From the NCBI GenBank assembly GCA_964527535.1, contig CAZGPW010000062.1, forward strand, positions 1 through 34,667: a DNA stretch of 34,667 nucleotides, read 5' to 3'. A model generated the notes under the pieces. It did not search any database, was not told the DNA's origin, and was given only the letters and a program-made list of their open reading frames with translations. Below, one piece after another: positions 24,803 to 32,133 of this stretch (positions are counted from its first letter, which is position 1; every line of letters starts with the position of its first letter). The translations under genes and the position numbers were made by a program. This DNA comes from JAQIBY01 sp964527535 (GTDB lineage Bacteria > Bacteroidota > Bacteroidia > Bacteroidales > ML635J-15).

Positions 24803-26050
24803 TTAAACTTTCCCCATGGCAATGACCGGATCAAGGTTGGCGGCCTGTCTTGCGGGCAGAAAGCCTGAAATAACACCGATTCCACCGCTGATCAACAAGC
24901 CCACCAGGATGTTATTCATCCCCAGTACCAGCTTAAAATCTATAATTTGGGTACCGATCAGGGTGCCAATCCATATCAGAATCAAACCAAAAAACCCACC
25001 GATCAGCGAAAGCACAACAGCTTCGCATAAAAACTGGGTCAGGATAAAACCGGATTTTGCACCAATGGCTTTTTGGATGCCGATGATGCGGGTTCGTTCT
25101 TTTACCGACACAAACATGATGTTGGCGATGCCAAATCCCCCAACCAAGATAGCGAATCCACCTATAATGATGGCTGCAATATCGAGGGTAGCAAATATTT
25201 TATCAATGCCCTGTGAGATCATGCTGGCACGGTTGAGTGCAAAATTTGGTTCTTCCATGGGGCTGAGGCGTCTTTCGGAACGCATGATGATTTCCATCTC
25301 ATCGTTAAGCTGTTCAATATCTGCATTTTGTGATGCGGTTACCAGAATCATGGGGTTCAGGCTTTCACTGTTAATATCAAACAAGCGCCTGCCATAATTG
25401 GCCATGAGCAAGACAAGGTTATCATGGCTGCTGGAAACCATCATGTTTTCTCCTTCTTTTTCAAACACCCCGATGACATTCACACGGTTGCCGGCAATTT
25501 TGATTTCCCTGCCCAATGGTTCTGAAAACGGAAACAGGTCTTTGGCAACCGAATGTCCAATAACAGCGAGGTTTCTGCCTTGTTGGGCTTCGGAAGGCGT
25601 AAAATAACGGCCTTTCCTGATATCAAAAGCCCGGTTATCCTTATAATCGTAGGTAGCAATCAACACCCCCGTATTGCTGGCAGACATGTCCCTTCTGCTG
25701 ATGGTCTGGCTGGTGCTTGCCATAAATGTACATGATTGAATGTACCTTGCACGTTCTTTGATGGCTTTGTACTCGTCCATATTGGGCACCGGCCTTTTCA
25801 GGTATTTCCACCAGGCATAATCCTGAGAAAATTCCCATGGCCATTTCTGAATATAGATCACGTTGTCCCCGAGTTCTGAAACAGACTCCCTGATTTGACG
25901 TTCGAGTGAATCCACCACCGTAAACACAGAAATCATGGCAAATATGCCAATGGTAATTCCTGACAGGGACAATAAAGTCCTTAGTTTATTCACCCGCAGG
26001 GATTGCAGGGCAAAACTCACACTTTCTTTCAGTAACCTCAGAATTAACAT
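24803..26050 (-). CDS. MacB/FtsX-like ABC transporter permease
   Basis: The 415-residue product has the MacB-type layout: transmembrane helix at about 24-46, a large periplasmic domain at about 50-280, then three C-terminal helices at about 290-312, 335-365 and 380-400, with VSVKERTRIIGIQKAIGAKSG before the second of these, the usual cytoplasmic coupling loop. MacB-like pairs use ATP hydrolysis in the cytoplasm to drive export or lipoprotein or peptide handling across the periplasm by mechanotransmission. The ATPase partner is not adjacent in this window. A TATATTTG -7 match at 26058-26065 sits only 8 bases before the ATG at 26050, so the message may be nearly leaderless. Confidence 0.88.
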   Translation of the reverse strand: MLILRLLKESVSFALQSLRVNKLRTLLSLSGITIGIFAMISVFTVVDSLERQIRESVSELGDNVIYIQKWPWEFSQDYAWWKYLKRPVPNMDEYKAIKERARYIQSCTFMASTSQTISRRDMSASNTGVLIATYDYKDNRAFDIRKGRYFTPSEAQQGRNLAVIGHSVAKDLFPFSEPLGREIKIAGNRVNVIGVFEKEGENMMVSSSHDNLVLLMANYGRRLFDINSESLNPMILVTASQNADIEQLNDEMEIIMRSERRLSPMEEPNFALNRASMISQGIDKIFATLDIAAIIIGGFAILVGGFGIANIMFVSVKERTRIIGIQKAIGAKSGFILTQFLCEAVVLSLIGGFFGLILIWIGTLIGTQIIDFKLVLGMNNILVGLLISGGIGVISGFLPARQAANLDPVIAMGKV

Positions 26051-26096
26051 AAGAATTCAAATATAGAGAAAAATGTCTTTTTTGACAGGGCTCAAA

Positions 26097-26132
26097 AAAA
26101 AAGCCAAACACGACAAGGTGAATGGCTTTTTT
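26097..26132 (-). terminator. Rho-independent terminator after the acidic lipoprotein gene
   Basis: AAAAAAGCCA (26097-26106) pairs perfectly with TGGCTTTTTT (26123-26132) around a 16-base loop, and the minus strand ends in a long T-run. It lies about 20 bases past the lipoprotein stop and separates it from the permease gene. Confidence 0.8.
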
Positions 26133-26151
26133 AATGCGTTGAACAATCAAA

Positions 26152-26553
26152 TTATTCTTCTGATTCTTCTGACTCAGAGAACATGACTTCAAACATTTTT
26201 TCGTTCAGTTTGTCATACCCTTCAACATCAGACATGTCAATGTCTTTGTATTTGTCTTGCATTTCTTTTTGGAGGGTTTCCAGTTCTTCATTGAGTTGGG
26301 CATTTCCTGCGGAATCTTCTTCGTATTTCTTTTCCAATTCAGCAGAATAATCCATAAACGCTTTAAACTCTTTGACGATGTTGTCAATTTCTTTGTCAGA
26401 AAGTTCACCATCTTTAGCAGCTTTTTGTTGCATTTCGATGAGTGTTTCCTGTTTGTCCATTAATTTTTTGGCATCGCCTTCAGGGCCGCTGTTACAAGAT
26501 GTAAAAGCAAAAACGAAAGCAACAAGGCCTAATAATACAGCAAATTTTTTCAT
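26152..26553 (-). CDS. Small acidic helical lipoprotein, unknown function
   Basis: The 133-residue product has a lipoprotein signal peptide ending FAFTSC with the lipidated Cys at about position 20, then a Ser/Gly linker. The body is very acidic and appears almost wholly helical (many Glu, Lys and Met, with heptad-like spacing such as AKKLMDKQETLIEMQQKAA) and ends SESEESEE. No named domain is recognised. It has its own promoter and terminator, so it is a separate, possibly well expressed unit. A periplasmic or outer-membrane-attached coiled coil is the most that can be said. Confidence 0.75.
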   Translation of the reverse strand: MKKFAVLLGLVAFVFAFTSCNSGPEGDAKKLMDKQETLIEMQQKAAKDGELSDKEIDNIVKEFKAFMDYSAELEKKYEEDSAGNAQLNEELETLQKEMQDKYKDIDMSDVEGYDKLNEKMFEVMFSESEESEE

Positions 26554-26595
26554 GATATTGATTTTAGTTTAAAAATAAATATTTTTTACAAAAGA

Positions 26596-26603
26596 CAAAT
26601 ATA
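26596..26603 (-). promoter_or_regulatory. Bacteroidota-type -7 element (TATATTTG) for the acidic lipoprotein
   Basis: The minus-strand TATATTTG fits TAnnTTTG and lies 43 bases before the ATG at 26553. A TTTG stands 14 bases further upstream, shorter than the usual -33 spacing. Confidence 0.5.
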
Positions 26604-26642
26604 ATATGATTTTAAAACAAAGCAATAAAAACATGGTTTTTT

Positions 26643-28295
26643 TTATAAATATTCTGCCACAATTGGCATTCTACGTCCAAACCCGAATGCTTTGGATGAC
26701 ACACGAAGTACCGGAGGCGCCTGAAAACGCTTAAATTCGCTGTTATTCACCAACCCGATGACATATTTAACAGTTTCGGCGTCAAAACCGGCTTCTATGA
26801 TTTCCGATTCGGATAATTTTTGTTCAATGTATTCAAACAATAGGCCGTCAAGGATATCGTATGGTGGTAAGCTGTCCTGGTCTTTTTGCCCCGGGCGTAA
26901 TTCTGCGGATGGGGGTTTGGTGATGCAATGGCGGGGAATTATTTCTTTTTCACGGTTGATGTATTCTGCCAACGCAAAAACATCTGTTTTATACACGTCT
27001 CCCAACACCGATAACCCGCCGTTCATGTCCCCATACAATGTTGTATATCCAACAGCAGCTTCACTTTTGTTGGAGGTGTTGATGACCATGTGTCCAAACT
27101 TATTGGAAACTGCCATCAGAATCAGGCCGCGCATTCTGGCCTGTATGTTTTCTTCCGTCACATCTTCAGGCATGTTTTTAAACATAACGCCCAGGGATTC
27201 ACTCAGGCTTTCAAAACCGGATTCTATGGGCACAATGTGATATGGCATATTCAGGTTTTCAGCCAGTTTTTTTGCATCCGTGACGCTGTGTTCGCTGCTG
27301 ATTTGCGAAGGCATCAGAATGCCCGTTACATTATTGCTGCCCAGGGCTTCTGCAACAATGGCTGCTGTCAGCGACGAATCAATCCCGCCTGAAAGCCCGA
27401 GGACAGCTGATTTAAACCCCATTTTATCAAAATAATCCCGCACGCCAAGCACCAGGGCTTTATAGATGTTTTCAAGTTTGGATGCCCGTTTTAGGTCAGG
27501 CATATCTTTGGCATCAAAATGTGCCGTATTAAAAAAGTCAAGGTCTTCTTCAAAATGTTTTAATTGTTTCACAATGTGTCCCCGGGCATTCAGCACACGC
27601 GAACCGCCATCATAGATCAGTTCGGTGTTGGCTCCTGTTTGATTGACGTAAATTATTGGTAAACCATATTGTTTTGCGTTGTTTGCCAAAATATCATGGC
27701 GCAATTTTTCCTGGTTGTATGAAAAAGGCGAACCGGCAATGTTGATGATAAAATCGGGTGACAATTCACTGAGTTTTTCCAGCGGGGAGATTTTGTATTG
27801 CTTTTCTTTGGCAAAGCGGTACTGTGCTTCCTGTTTATCCCACAGGTCTTCACAAATGGTAACGGCTATTTTCTTCCCCTTAAACTCCAGCAATTCAAAC
27901 CTGTCGTTGGGTTCAAAGTAACGGTAATCATCAAAAATATCATAGGTGGGCAGCAGTGTTTTATTGAAAATTTGTTTGATTTCACCGTTTTCAATAAAGA
28001 CAGCGGCATTGTACAACTTTTTTCCGGAGTCACTTTCATTCAGCACCGGCGCTCCAATAAGAATACCCATATCATTGCTGTGATTTTTGATCTTTTCAAT
28101 GCTTTTATAGACATTGTCAATAAAATCTTTTTGTTCCAGAAGGTCATGGGGAATGTACCCGCAAACCGCAAGTTCTGAAAAAACTATCAGGTCACATTGC
28201 TTTTCGCCTGCCTGATTGATTGATTGGATTATTTTTGATGTATTACGCTTAAAATCACCGATTTTATAATTTAACTGGGAAAGGGCTATTTTCAT
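26643..28295 (-). CDS. nadE: Glutamine-dependent NAD+ synthetase
   Basis: NadE makes NAD+ from deamido-NAD+ with ATP, using ammonia released from glutamine. The 550-residue product is the fused long form. The N-terminal nitrilase-fold glutaminase carries the catalytic triad Glu41 (FSELAVCGY), Lys112 (NKTLLPTYD) and Cys148 (TICEDLW). The C-terminal synthetase has the ATP-pyrophosphatase loop LSGGIDSS at 301-308, NTSNKSEAAVGYTTLYGDM and KPPSAELRPGQKDQDSLP. Length is normal and all key residues are present. The Bor-like lipoprotein gene lies 64 bases upstream on the same strand and could be cotranscribed. Confidence 0.95.
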   Translation of the reverse strand: MKIALSQLNYKIGDFKRNTSKIIQSINQAGEKQCDLIVFSELAVCGYIPHDLLEQKDFIDNVYKSIEKIKNHSNDMGILIGAPVLNESDSGKKLYNAAVFIENGEIKQIFNKTLLPTYDIFDDYRYFEPNDRFELLEFKGKKIAVTICEDLWDKQEAQYRFAKEKQYKISPLEKLSELSPDFIINIAGSPFSYNQEKLRHDILANNAKQYGLPIIYVNQTGANTELIYDGGSRVLNARGHIVKQLKHFEEDLDFFNTAHFDAKDMPDLKRASKLENIYKALVLGVRDYFDKMGFKSAVLGLSGGIDSSLTAAIVAEALGSNNVTGILMPSQISSEHSVTDAKKLAENLNMPYHIVPIESGFESLSESLGVMFKNMPEDVTEENIQARMRGLILMAVSNKFGHMVINTSNKSEAAVGYTTLYGDMNGGLSVLGDVYKTDVFALAEYINREKEIIPRHCITKPPSAELRPGQKDQDSLPPYDILDGLLFEYIEQKLSESEIIEAGFDAETVKYVIGLVNNSEFKRFQAPPVLRVSSKAFGFGRRMPIVAEYL

Positions 28296-28359
28296 AAAGT
28301 CTATCTTCTTGCGTTGGTCATTTCTGCAAAACCAGGTAATAAATTTCCATTTGAATTTG

Positions 28360-28680
28360 TTATCGATCAGCCTTGTCCAATACTTTTATGGTATAAGAAG
28401 TAACAATACCACCTGTCAACCCGGAAATTAAAAAATCAACAAAAGTATATTTTGTAACTATTTTGCAATTTCCGTCCTGTGGTGTATTTACATCTGTTCT
28501 GCCAACAGGCAATATGCCCCAGAACAGCCAAAATTGCTTGCCTTTTGCATATGTATATTCTTGCCCGGGGGATTCCAAATACTTCCCCACACTTGTTTTT
28601 GTTGTCATACAGGATGACATCATAACGGACATTGCCATAAACAATAATGGCATGAGAAATAATGATTTTAAGTTTTTCAT
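28360..28680 (-). CDS. Small lipoprotein, Bor-like
   Basis: The 106-residue product has a lipoprotein signal peptide ending MMSSC. The body reads KQFWLFWGILPVGRTDVNTPQDG, then KYTFVDFLISGLTGGIVTSYTIKV. The order hydrophobic FWG strand, dG turn, then a T-F-x-D-F-L-hydrophobic hairpin with Gly recalls the Bor family of small outer-membrane lipoproteins (phage lambda Bor, linked to serum survival). The match is by pattern only. A longer frame opening at 28740 would add 20 residues before the signal peptide and is rejected. It precedes nadE by 64 bases on the same strand; no functional link is evident. Confidence 0.6.
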   Translation of the reverse strand: MKNLKSLFLMPLLFMAMSVMMSSCMTTKTSVGKYLESPGQEYTYAKGKQFWLFWGILPVGRTDVNTPQDGNCKIVTKYTFVDFLISGLTGGIVTSYTIKVLDKADR

Positions 28681-28731
28681 GGTGCTATTATTATTGAAAA
28701 TTATGCAAAAGCCCGGTCTAAAAAGTTGTTG

Positions 28732-28804
28732 CCTTGCCACGAAAATTCAAAGTACCACAAAATTTAAACCATTGCAATTCTGTCCTTTGTGCATCTCGGT
28801 GTCT
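28732..28804. repeat. Decayed CACAAAG-type repeat
   Basis: GCCACGAAAATTCAAAGTACC is followed by CCACAAAAT and, about 25 bases on, by CCTTTGTGCATCTCGGTGTCT. These are left- and right-arm fragments of the repeat family seen at 24377-24766, much diverged. The element lies in the 179-base gap between the beta-barrel and Bor-like genes. Confidence 0.4.
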
Positions 28805-28859
28805 GATTGACTTTATGGGATTTTTCACTTTTTTGATTTTTTTGACCGGACTCATTCAA

Positions 28860-29705
28860 TTAAAACAAAATCCCGATTTTCAATTCAATGGCATTTACAT
28901 TACCTCTGTGATCGCGGATAATGATGTTATTTTCATCAATAAATTTATCTTCAATATCGTAATTATCAGGATCGTTATTGTAATTTTCTTTTTCATCATC
29001 AAACTGATCTTCAAAATCGTCATAATCCTTAAATTGATCTGAATTTTCGAAATCGTCAAGTACTTTTACAGTGGTTTCTAAATCAGACTCGCTTCCATTG
29101 AATTTATCTTTCACAAAACCCAGCATACCTCCAGTGTAAACAATTTCTGTAATAAAACGCGTGTTCCCGCTAAGGGCAAACTCAAAACCTGCACCCATAA
29201 ACCAATTGAAATTAAACATTCCGGTGTTTTTCGTAAAAAGGTCATTTGACCCGGCCTTGATATCAGCTTTTCCTTTGAGTCGTATCATTGGGGATACACC
29301 TGCTTTCATGTAATACGACATGAAGCCGATCTCGTTGGTTTTGCCTTTGAAGCCCACCGGAATTTCCAGGTATTGGAGATTGTAATTGACTTTTTCTCCT
29401 TCCCCAATCAGTTCAAGTGTGGGGATGGCTTCGTCGTACAGGTGTACAATGGCTCCATTTTCATACTTCATGGTACCACCAAGATCATTGTATTTAACCG
29501 CGGCTGTAAACAGGAAATTATCAAAAACATGGAAATCGGCCATGGCACCAAAGGTATAACCTAGTCTAACTTCTTCGCTTGATTGAATTTTACTATCCAC
29601 GCCAAACCATGACAAATTTGGCCCGGCAAATAAACCTCCGGATACTTGTGCAAATCCGGAAAAACTAAATATTGTTAACAAGGATGCAATGAGAATCTTT
29701 TTCAT
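28860..29705 (-). CDS. Outer-membrane beta-barrel protein (PorT-like / OMP_b-brl_2) with acidic loop
   Basis: The 281-residue product has a signal peptide (SFSGFAQ) and alternating amphipathic strands with Gly/aromatic pairs (GGLFAGPNLSWFG, LGYTFGAMADFHVF, LQYLEIPVGFKGK, FNWFMGAGFEFAL), ending ELKIGILF with a C-terminal Phe as outer-membrane barrels do. This is the Bacteroidota small-barrel pattern. About 45 residues at roughly 220-265 are extremely rich in Asp, Glu and Asn (FKDYDDFEDQFDDEKENYNN is typical) and break the strand pattern just before the last strand, so they probably form one long surface loop. The role is unknown. Its -7 promoter element faces that of gldB. Confidence 0.85.
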   Translation of the reverse strand: MKKILIASLLTIFSFSGFAQVSGGLFAGPNLSWFGVDSKIQSSEEVRLGYTFGAMADFHVFDNFLFTAAVKYNDLGGTMKYENGAIVHLYDEAIPTLELIGEGEKVNYNLQYLEIPVGFKGKTNEIGFMSYYMKAGVSPMIRLKGKADIKAGSNDLFTKNTGMFNFNWFMGAGFEFALSGNTRFITEIVYTGGMLGFVKDKFNGSESDLETTVKVLDDFENSDQFKDYDDFEDQFDDEKENYNNDPDNYDIEDKFIDENNIIIRDHRGNVNAIELKIGILF

Positions 29706-29733
29706 ATCGTTTAATTTTTAACGTTTGATACAC

Positions 29734-29741
29734 TATTTTTG
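29734..29741 (+). promoter_or_regulatory. Bacteroidota-type -7 element (TATTTTTG) for gldB
   Basis: TATTTTTG fits TAnnTTTG and lies 35 bases before the gldB ATG at 29776. It faces the divergent beta-barrel promoter, 8 bases away. Confidence 0.4.
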
Positions 29742-29748
29742 TTCATTG

Positions 29749-29775
29749 CAAATATATATAAAAAATTTAGTACAA
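29749..29775 (-). promoter_or_regulatory. Promoter of the beta-barrel gene (TTG-N16-TATATTTG)
   Basis: On the minus strand TATATTTG (29749-29756) has a TTG 16 bases upstream (29773-29775), slightly shorter than the usual spacing. The ATG at 29705 would have a leader of about 40 bases. The two divergent -7 elements are so close that firing should be mutually exclusive. Confidence 0.5.
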
Positions 29776-30804
29776 ATGAAAATTACACGTCAAAATCTCA
29801 TTATAATAATTCTAAGCATCATCGCATTGGGGTTGGCATCGTACCTTCTTTTTTTTAAAACAAAAGAAAAACTTAAGGTAGATGTTTCTGATGTAGAGGT
29901 TGAAATTGATATCCGGCGTTTTGACCAGGACTTGTTTGCCGGCTATACAGACATAGAGCAACATACCGCATTTCTAGAAGAAAAATACCCCCGTTTTTTT
30001 CTGCTTTTCACACAACAAATCATCAACATAGGCCATACCGGAAACAAGCGTTTTTATGAATATTTTGATGCTTTTTTAACGGATTATACTGTAGAAAAAG
30101 CCGTAAATGCTGTGGAAAATAAGTTTAAAACGCTTAATGAGGTTGAGAACACACTGGAAGGCGGGTTCAGGCATTACAAATATTACTATCCGGAAGAAGA
30201 GGTGCCTGACATCATCACTTTCATTGCCGGCTTCAATCATTCCGTTGTTACCGACAACGGGATAATTGGGGTAGGCCTGGATAAGTACCTTGGCGCTGAT
30301 TCTGATTTGTATGCCATGATGGATATTCCTGTGTATGCCGCCCGTAAAATGCAACCTGATTTTATTCCGGTGGATTGCATGTACGCCTGGGCACAAATGG
30401 AACATGCCGGTCCCGACACCTCCGAATACCTTGTACACAAAATGATTTACGAAGGAAAACTGTTGTATTTCCTGGATGCCATGTATCCTGACATGCATGA
30501 CAGCATAAAAATGGGGTATTCTGCACAAGATTTGGCCTATTGTAATAAGTTTGAAAAAACCATGTGGGAGTACATTGTAAGTGAAGAATTGCTGTTTTCA
30601 ACAGATTACCTGAAGCGGCGAAAATTTATAAGCAATGCCCCGTTTACTTATGCTTTTGGTAAAGATTCTCCCGGAAGAGCTGCCGTATGGCTTGGGTGGC
30701 AAATTGTCAAAGCTTACGCTAAAAATGAAAACCCGGGTTTACAAAACCTGATGAATGAAAATGATTATCAAAAAATACTGAATGAATCGGCGTATAGGCC
30801 GTGA
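29776..30804 (+). CDS. gldB: GldB-family gliding-motility-associated protein
   Basis: The 342-residue product matches GldB by IDIRRFDQDLFAG near the start, the central FIAGFNHSVVTDNGIIGVGLDKYLG, PDFIPVDCMYAWAQMEHAG and the close RAAVWLGWQIVKAYA then NENDYQKILNESAYRP. GldB is a cell-envelope protein needed for gliding in Flavobacterium. Here the N-terminus (RQNLIIIILSIIALGLASYLLFF) is a membrane helix with no lipobox Cys, so the protein should be anchored by that helix rather than by lipid. The ATG at 29776 is preferred to an in-frame one at 29725 that would place a further 17 residues before the membrane helix and overlap the promoter. No gldC follows; a GA-rich tract begins at the stop codon. 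Confidence 0.85.
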   Translation: MKITRQNLIIIILSIIALGLASYLLFFKTKEKLKVDVSDVEVEIDIRRFDQDLFAGYTDIEQHTAFLEEKYPRFFLLFTQQIINIGHTGNKRFYEYFDAFLTDYTVEKAVNAVENKFKTLNEVENTLEGGFRHYKYYYPEEEVPDIITFIAGFNHSVVTDNGIIGVGLDKYLGADSDLYAMMDIPVYAARKMQPDFIPVDCMYAWAQMEHAGPDTSEYLVHKMIYEGKLLYFLDAMYPDMHDSIKMGYSAQDLAYCNKFEKTMWEYIVSEELLFSTDYLKRRKFISNAPFTYAFGKDSPGRAAVWLGWQIVKAYAKNENPGLQNLMNENDYQKILNESAYRP

Positions 30805-31084
30805 TGGAGAGAGGGAGAGGGAGAGATTGTGAGATTGAGAGAGGGAGAGAGGGAGAGAGGGAGAGATGGTGTGATAGAGAGATAGAGAGAGGGGGAGAGG
30901 GAGTGATGGAGTGATGGAGAGAGGGAGAGAGGGAGAGATGGAGAGAGGGTGTGATAGAGAGATGGAGAGAGGGGGAGATGGAGAGATGGAGATAGGGAGA
31001 GGGAGTGATAGAGAGATTGAGAGATAGGGAGATGGAGAGAGGGAGATGGAGAGAGGGAGAGATTGAGGGATGTATTTTTGATAA
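30801..31084. repeat. C-free, GA-rich octamer-repeat tract (284 bases)
   Basis: From the gldB stop codon to just past the DUF4924 end the + strand has not one C. The repeat part, to about 31070, is built of GGGAGAGA-like octamers with T substitutions (GGAGAGAT, GGTGTGAT, GGAGTGAT). Longer blocks recur about 80 bases apart: GGTGTGATAGAGAGAT at about 30868 and again at about 30948. The minus strand stays open in several frames because without G it can only form TAA stops, giving Ser/Pro/Leu/His octapeptides; this is composition, not coding. Such polypurine-rich tracts can form triplex DNA and mutate by slippage. Confidence 0.9.
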
Positions 31085-31098
31085 CATGACATCCGTTT

Positions 31099-31647
31099 TT
31101 ATTTTTTGAGCTCTTCTTTGCCGGCGTGGAAGGCTTGATATTTTTTGGATAACATACCTAAAAAATTACTAAAACTGGTCATGGCTTTTTGCGTATCACT
31201 GGTCACTTCCTTGTTTTGAAGTCTAAGCAACAACAATGAATACAACGCATTGAAAGCCACTTCCACATCATTTGCACCCTGGTTTTTTGATTTTTCCCGG
31301 AAAGCAACAAGGTTCGGGACGGCAATGTTAAATACCTGATGATATGTTGTTTCATTTTCGTTTTGCATCAGATACAAATGAAATTCGTATAAATCATTTA
31401 CCTGGTTTCTCAAGAATTGCAGGTGTCCTGACTTTTGAATCTTTTCATCCTTCATTTGCTGTATAAGGCCATGATACCAATTCCGTATTTCATTTTTCTG
31501 TTCTGAATCTGTTTCATATTTATTGACAAGTGATTTTTCAACCAGTTTATGGTCAAAATTCAATGCCCTGAGCATATCTTCAATTTGCCACATATACAGG
31601 ACATATTCAGCTATGTTTTCTTTTTTTTTCTGTTTTGCGATGATCAT
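31099..31647 (-). CDS. DUF4924 family protein
   Basis: The 182-residue soluble protein is almost all helix. MIIAKQKKKENIAEYVLYMWQ at the start, then IEDMLRALNFD, YHGLIQQMKDE, and a C-terminal segment containing LSKKYQAFH match the Bacteroidota family DUF4924, whose function is unknown. Its start overlaps the end of the S4 gene by four bases (ATGA), a sign of coupled translation. The partner is an RNA-binding protein, which may hint at a ribosome- or RNA-linked role; this is inference. It is followed within 15 bases by the GA-rich tract, and no terminator is visible. Confidence 0.8.
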   Translation of the reverse strand: MIIAKQKKKENIAEYVLYMWQIEDMLRALNFDHKLVEKSLVNKYETDSEQKNEIRNWYHGLIQQMKDEKIQKSGHLQFLRNQVNDLYEFHLYLMQNENETTYHQVFNIAVPNLVAFREKSKNQGANDVEVAFNALYSLLLLRLQNKEVTSDTQKAMTSFSNFLGMLSKKYQAFHAGKEELKK

Positions 31648-32021
31648 TTGTACGGATTTAATTTATCAATTTGCCTGCGTTCCTTTTTTGTTGGCCTTCC
31701 TTTTCCTTTTGTTCTTATGATGGTGGTTTCACGAGCTTTTTTCAACTTCTGGTATTCTTCTTCAGGGGTGGTTTCTTCAATATAGTTATCAACAAGCTTA
31801 GCACCCACACGTGAATCGAGTGTTTCTTTTACAACAAAACTCCGTATAATGGGAGGCCTTTTTATTTCTATCCGGTCACCTTTGCTGATTTTTGCCGAAG
31901 GTTTCACATCCTGATCGTTTACCAAAACGCGTTTCTTTTTGCAAGCGATTGTTGCTTTTGAGCGTGTTTTAAACAAGCGTACACACCATAAAAACTTATC
32001 GATTCTGGTATTATTTTCCAT
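31644..32021 (-). CDS. S4-domain RNA-binding protein (Hsp15-like, ribosome recycling)
   Basis: The 125-residue product has an S4 domain at about 5-70 (RIDKFLWCVRLFKTRSKATIAC, then VLVNDQDVKPSAKISKGDRI) and a basic C-terminal tail (TKGKGRPTKKERRQIDK), as in Hsp15/RqcH-partner-type proteins that bind stalled 50S subunits carrying peptidyl-tRNA. The ATG at 32021 begins exactly at the conserved domain and has a -7 element just ahead. A longer frame opening at 32186 would run through the divergent promoter region and is rejected. It overlaps the DUF4924 gene by four bases. Confidence 0.87.
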   Translation of the reverse strand: MENNTRIDKFLWCVRLFKTRSKATIACKKKRVLVNDQDVKPSAKISKGDRIEIKRPPIIRSFVVKETLDSRVGAKLVDNYIEETTPEEEYQKLKKARETTIIRTKGKGRPTKKERRQIDKLNPYK

Positions 32022-32045
32022 CGTTGTTAACAACAATTCAAAAAT

Positions 32046-32053
32046 CAAAAGTA
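32046..32053 (-). promoter_or_regulatory. Bacteroidota-type -7 element (TACTTTTG) for the S4-DUF4924 operon
   Basis: On the minus strand TACTTTTG fits TAnnTTTG and lies 25 bases before the ATG at 32021. It also supports that start over the longer frame. The divergent CAP/OmpA-like gene starts 113 bases away. Confidence 0.45.
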
Positions 32054-32133
32054 CAAAGTGTTTTAGGAATAAGAAAATATTCTTATTTTGCTGCGTCAAA
32101 AAAAATCTTAACATTTTAAAACATTTAGTTATC

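Noticed and set aside
30719..31092. Two overlapping minus-strand reading frames encoding Ser/Pro/Leu/His repeat peptides
   Set aside because: The C-free tract leaves the minus strand without G, so only TAA can stop it; the frames are open because of composition and overlap gldB and each other.
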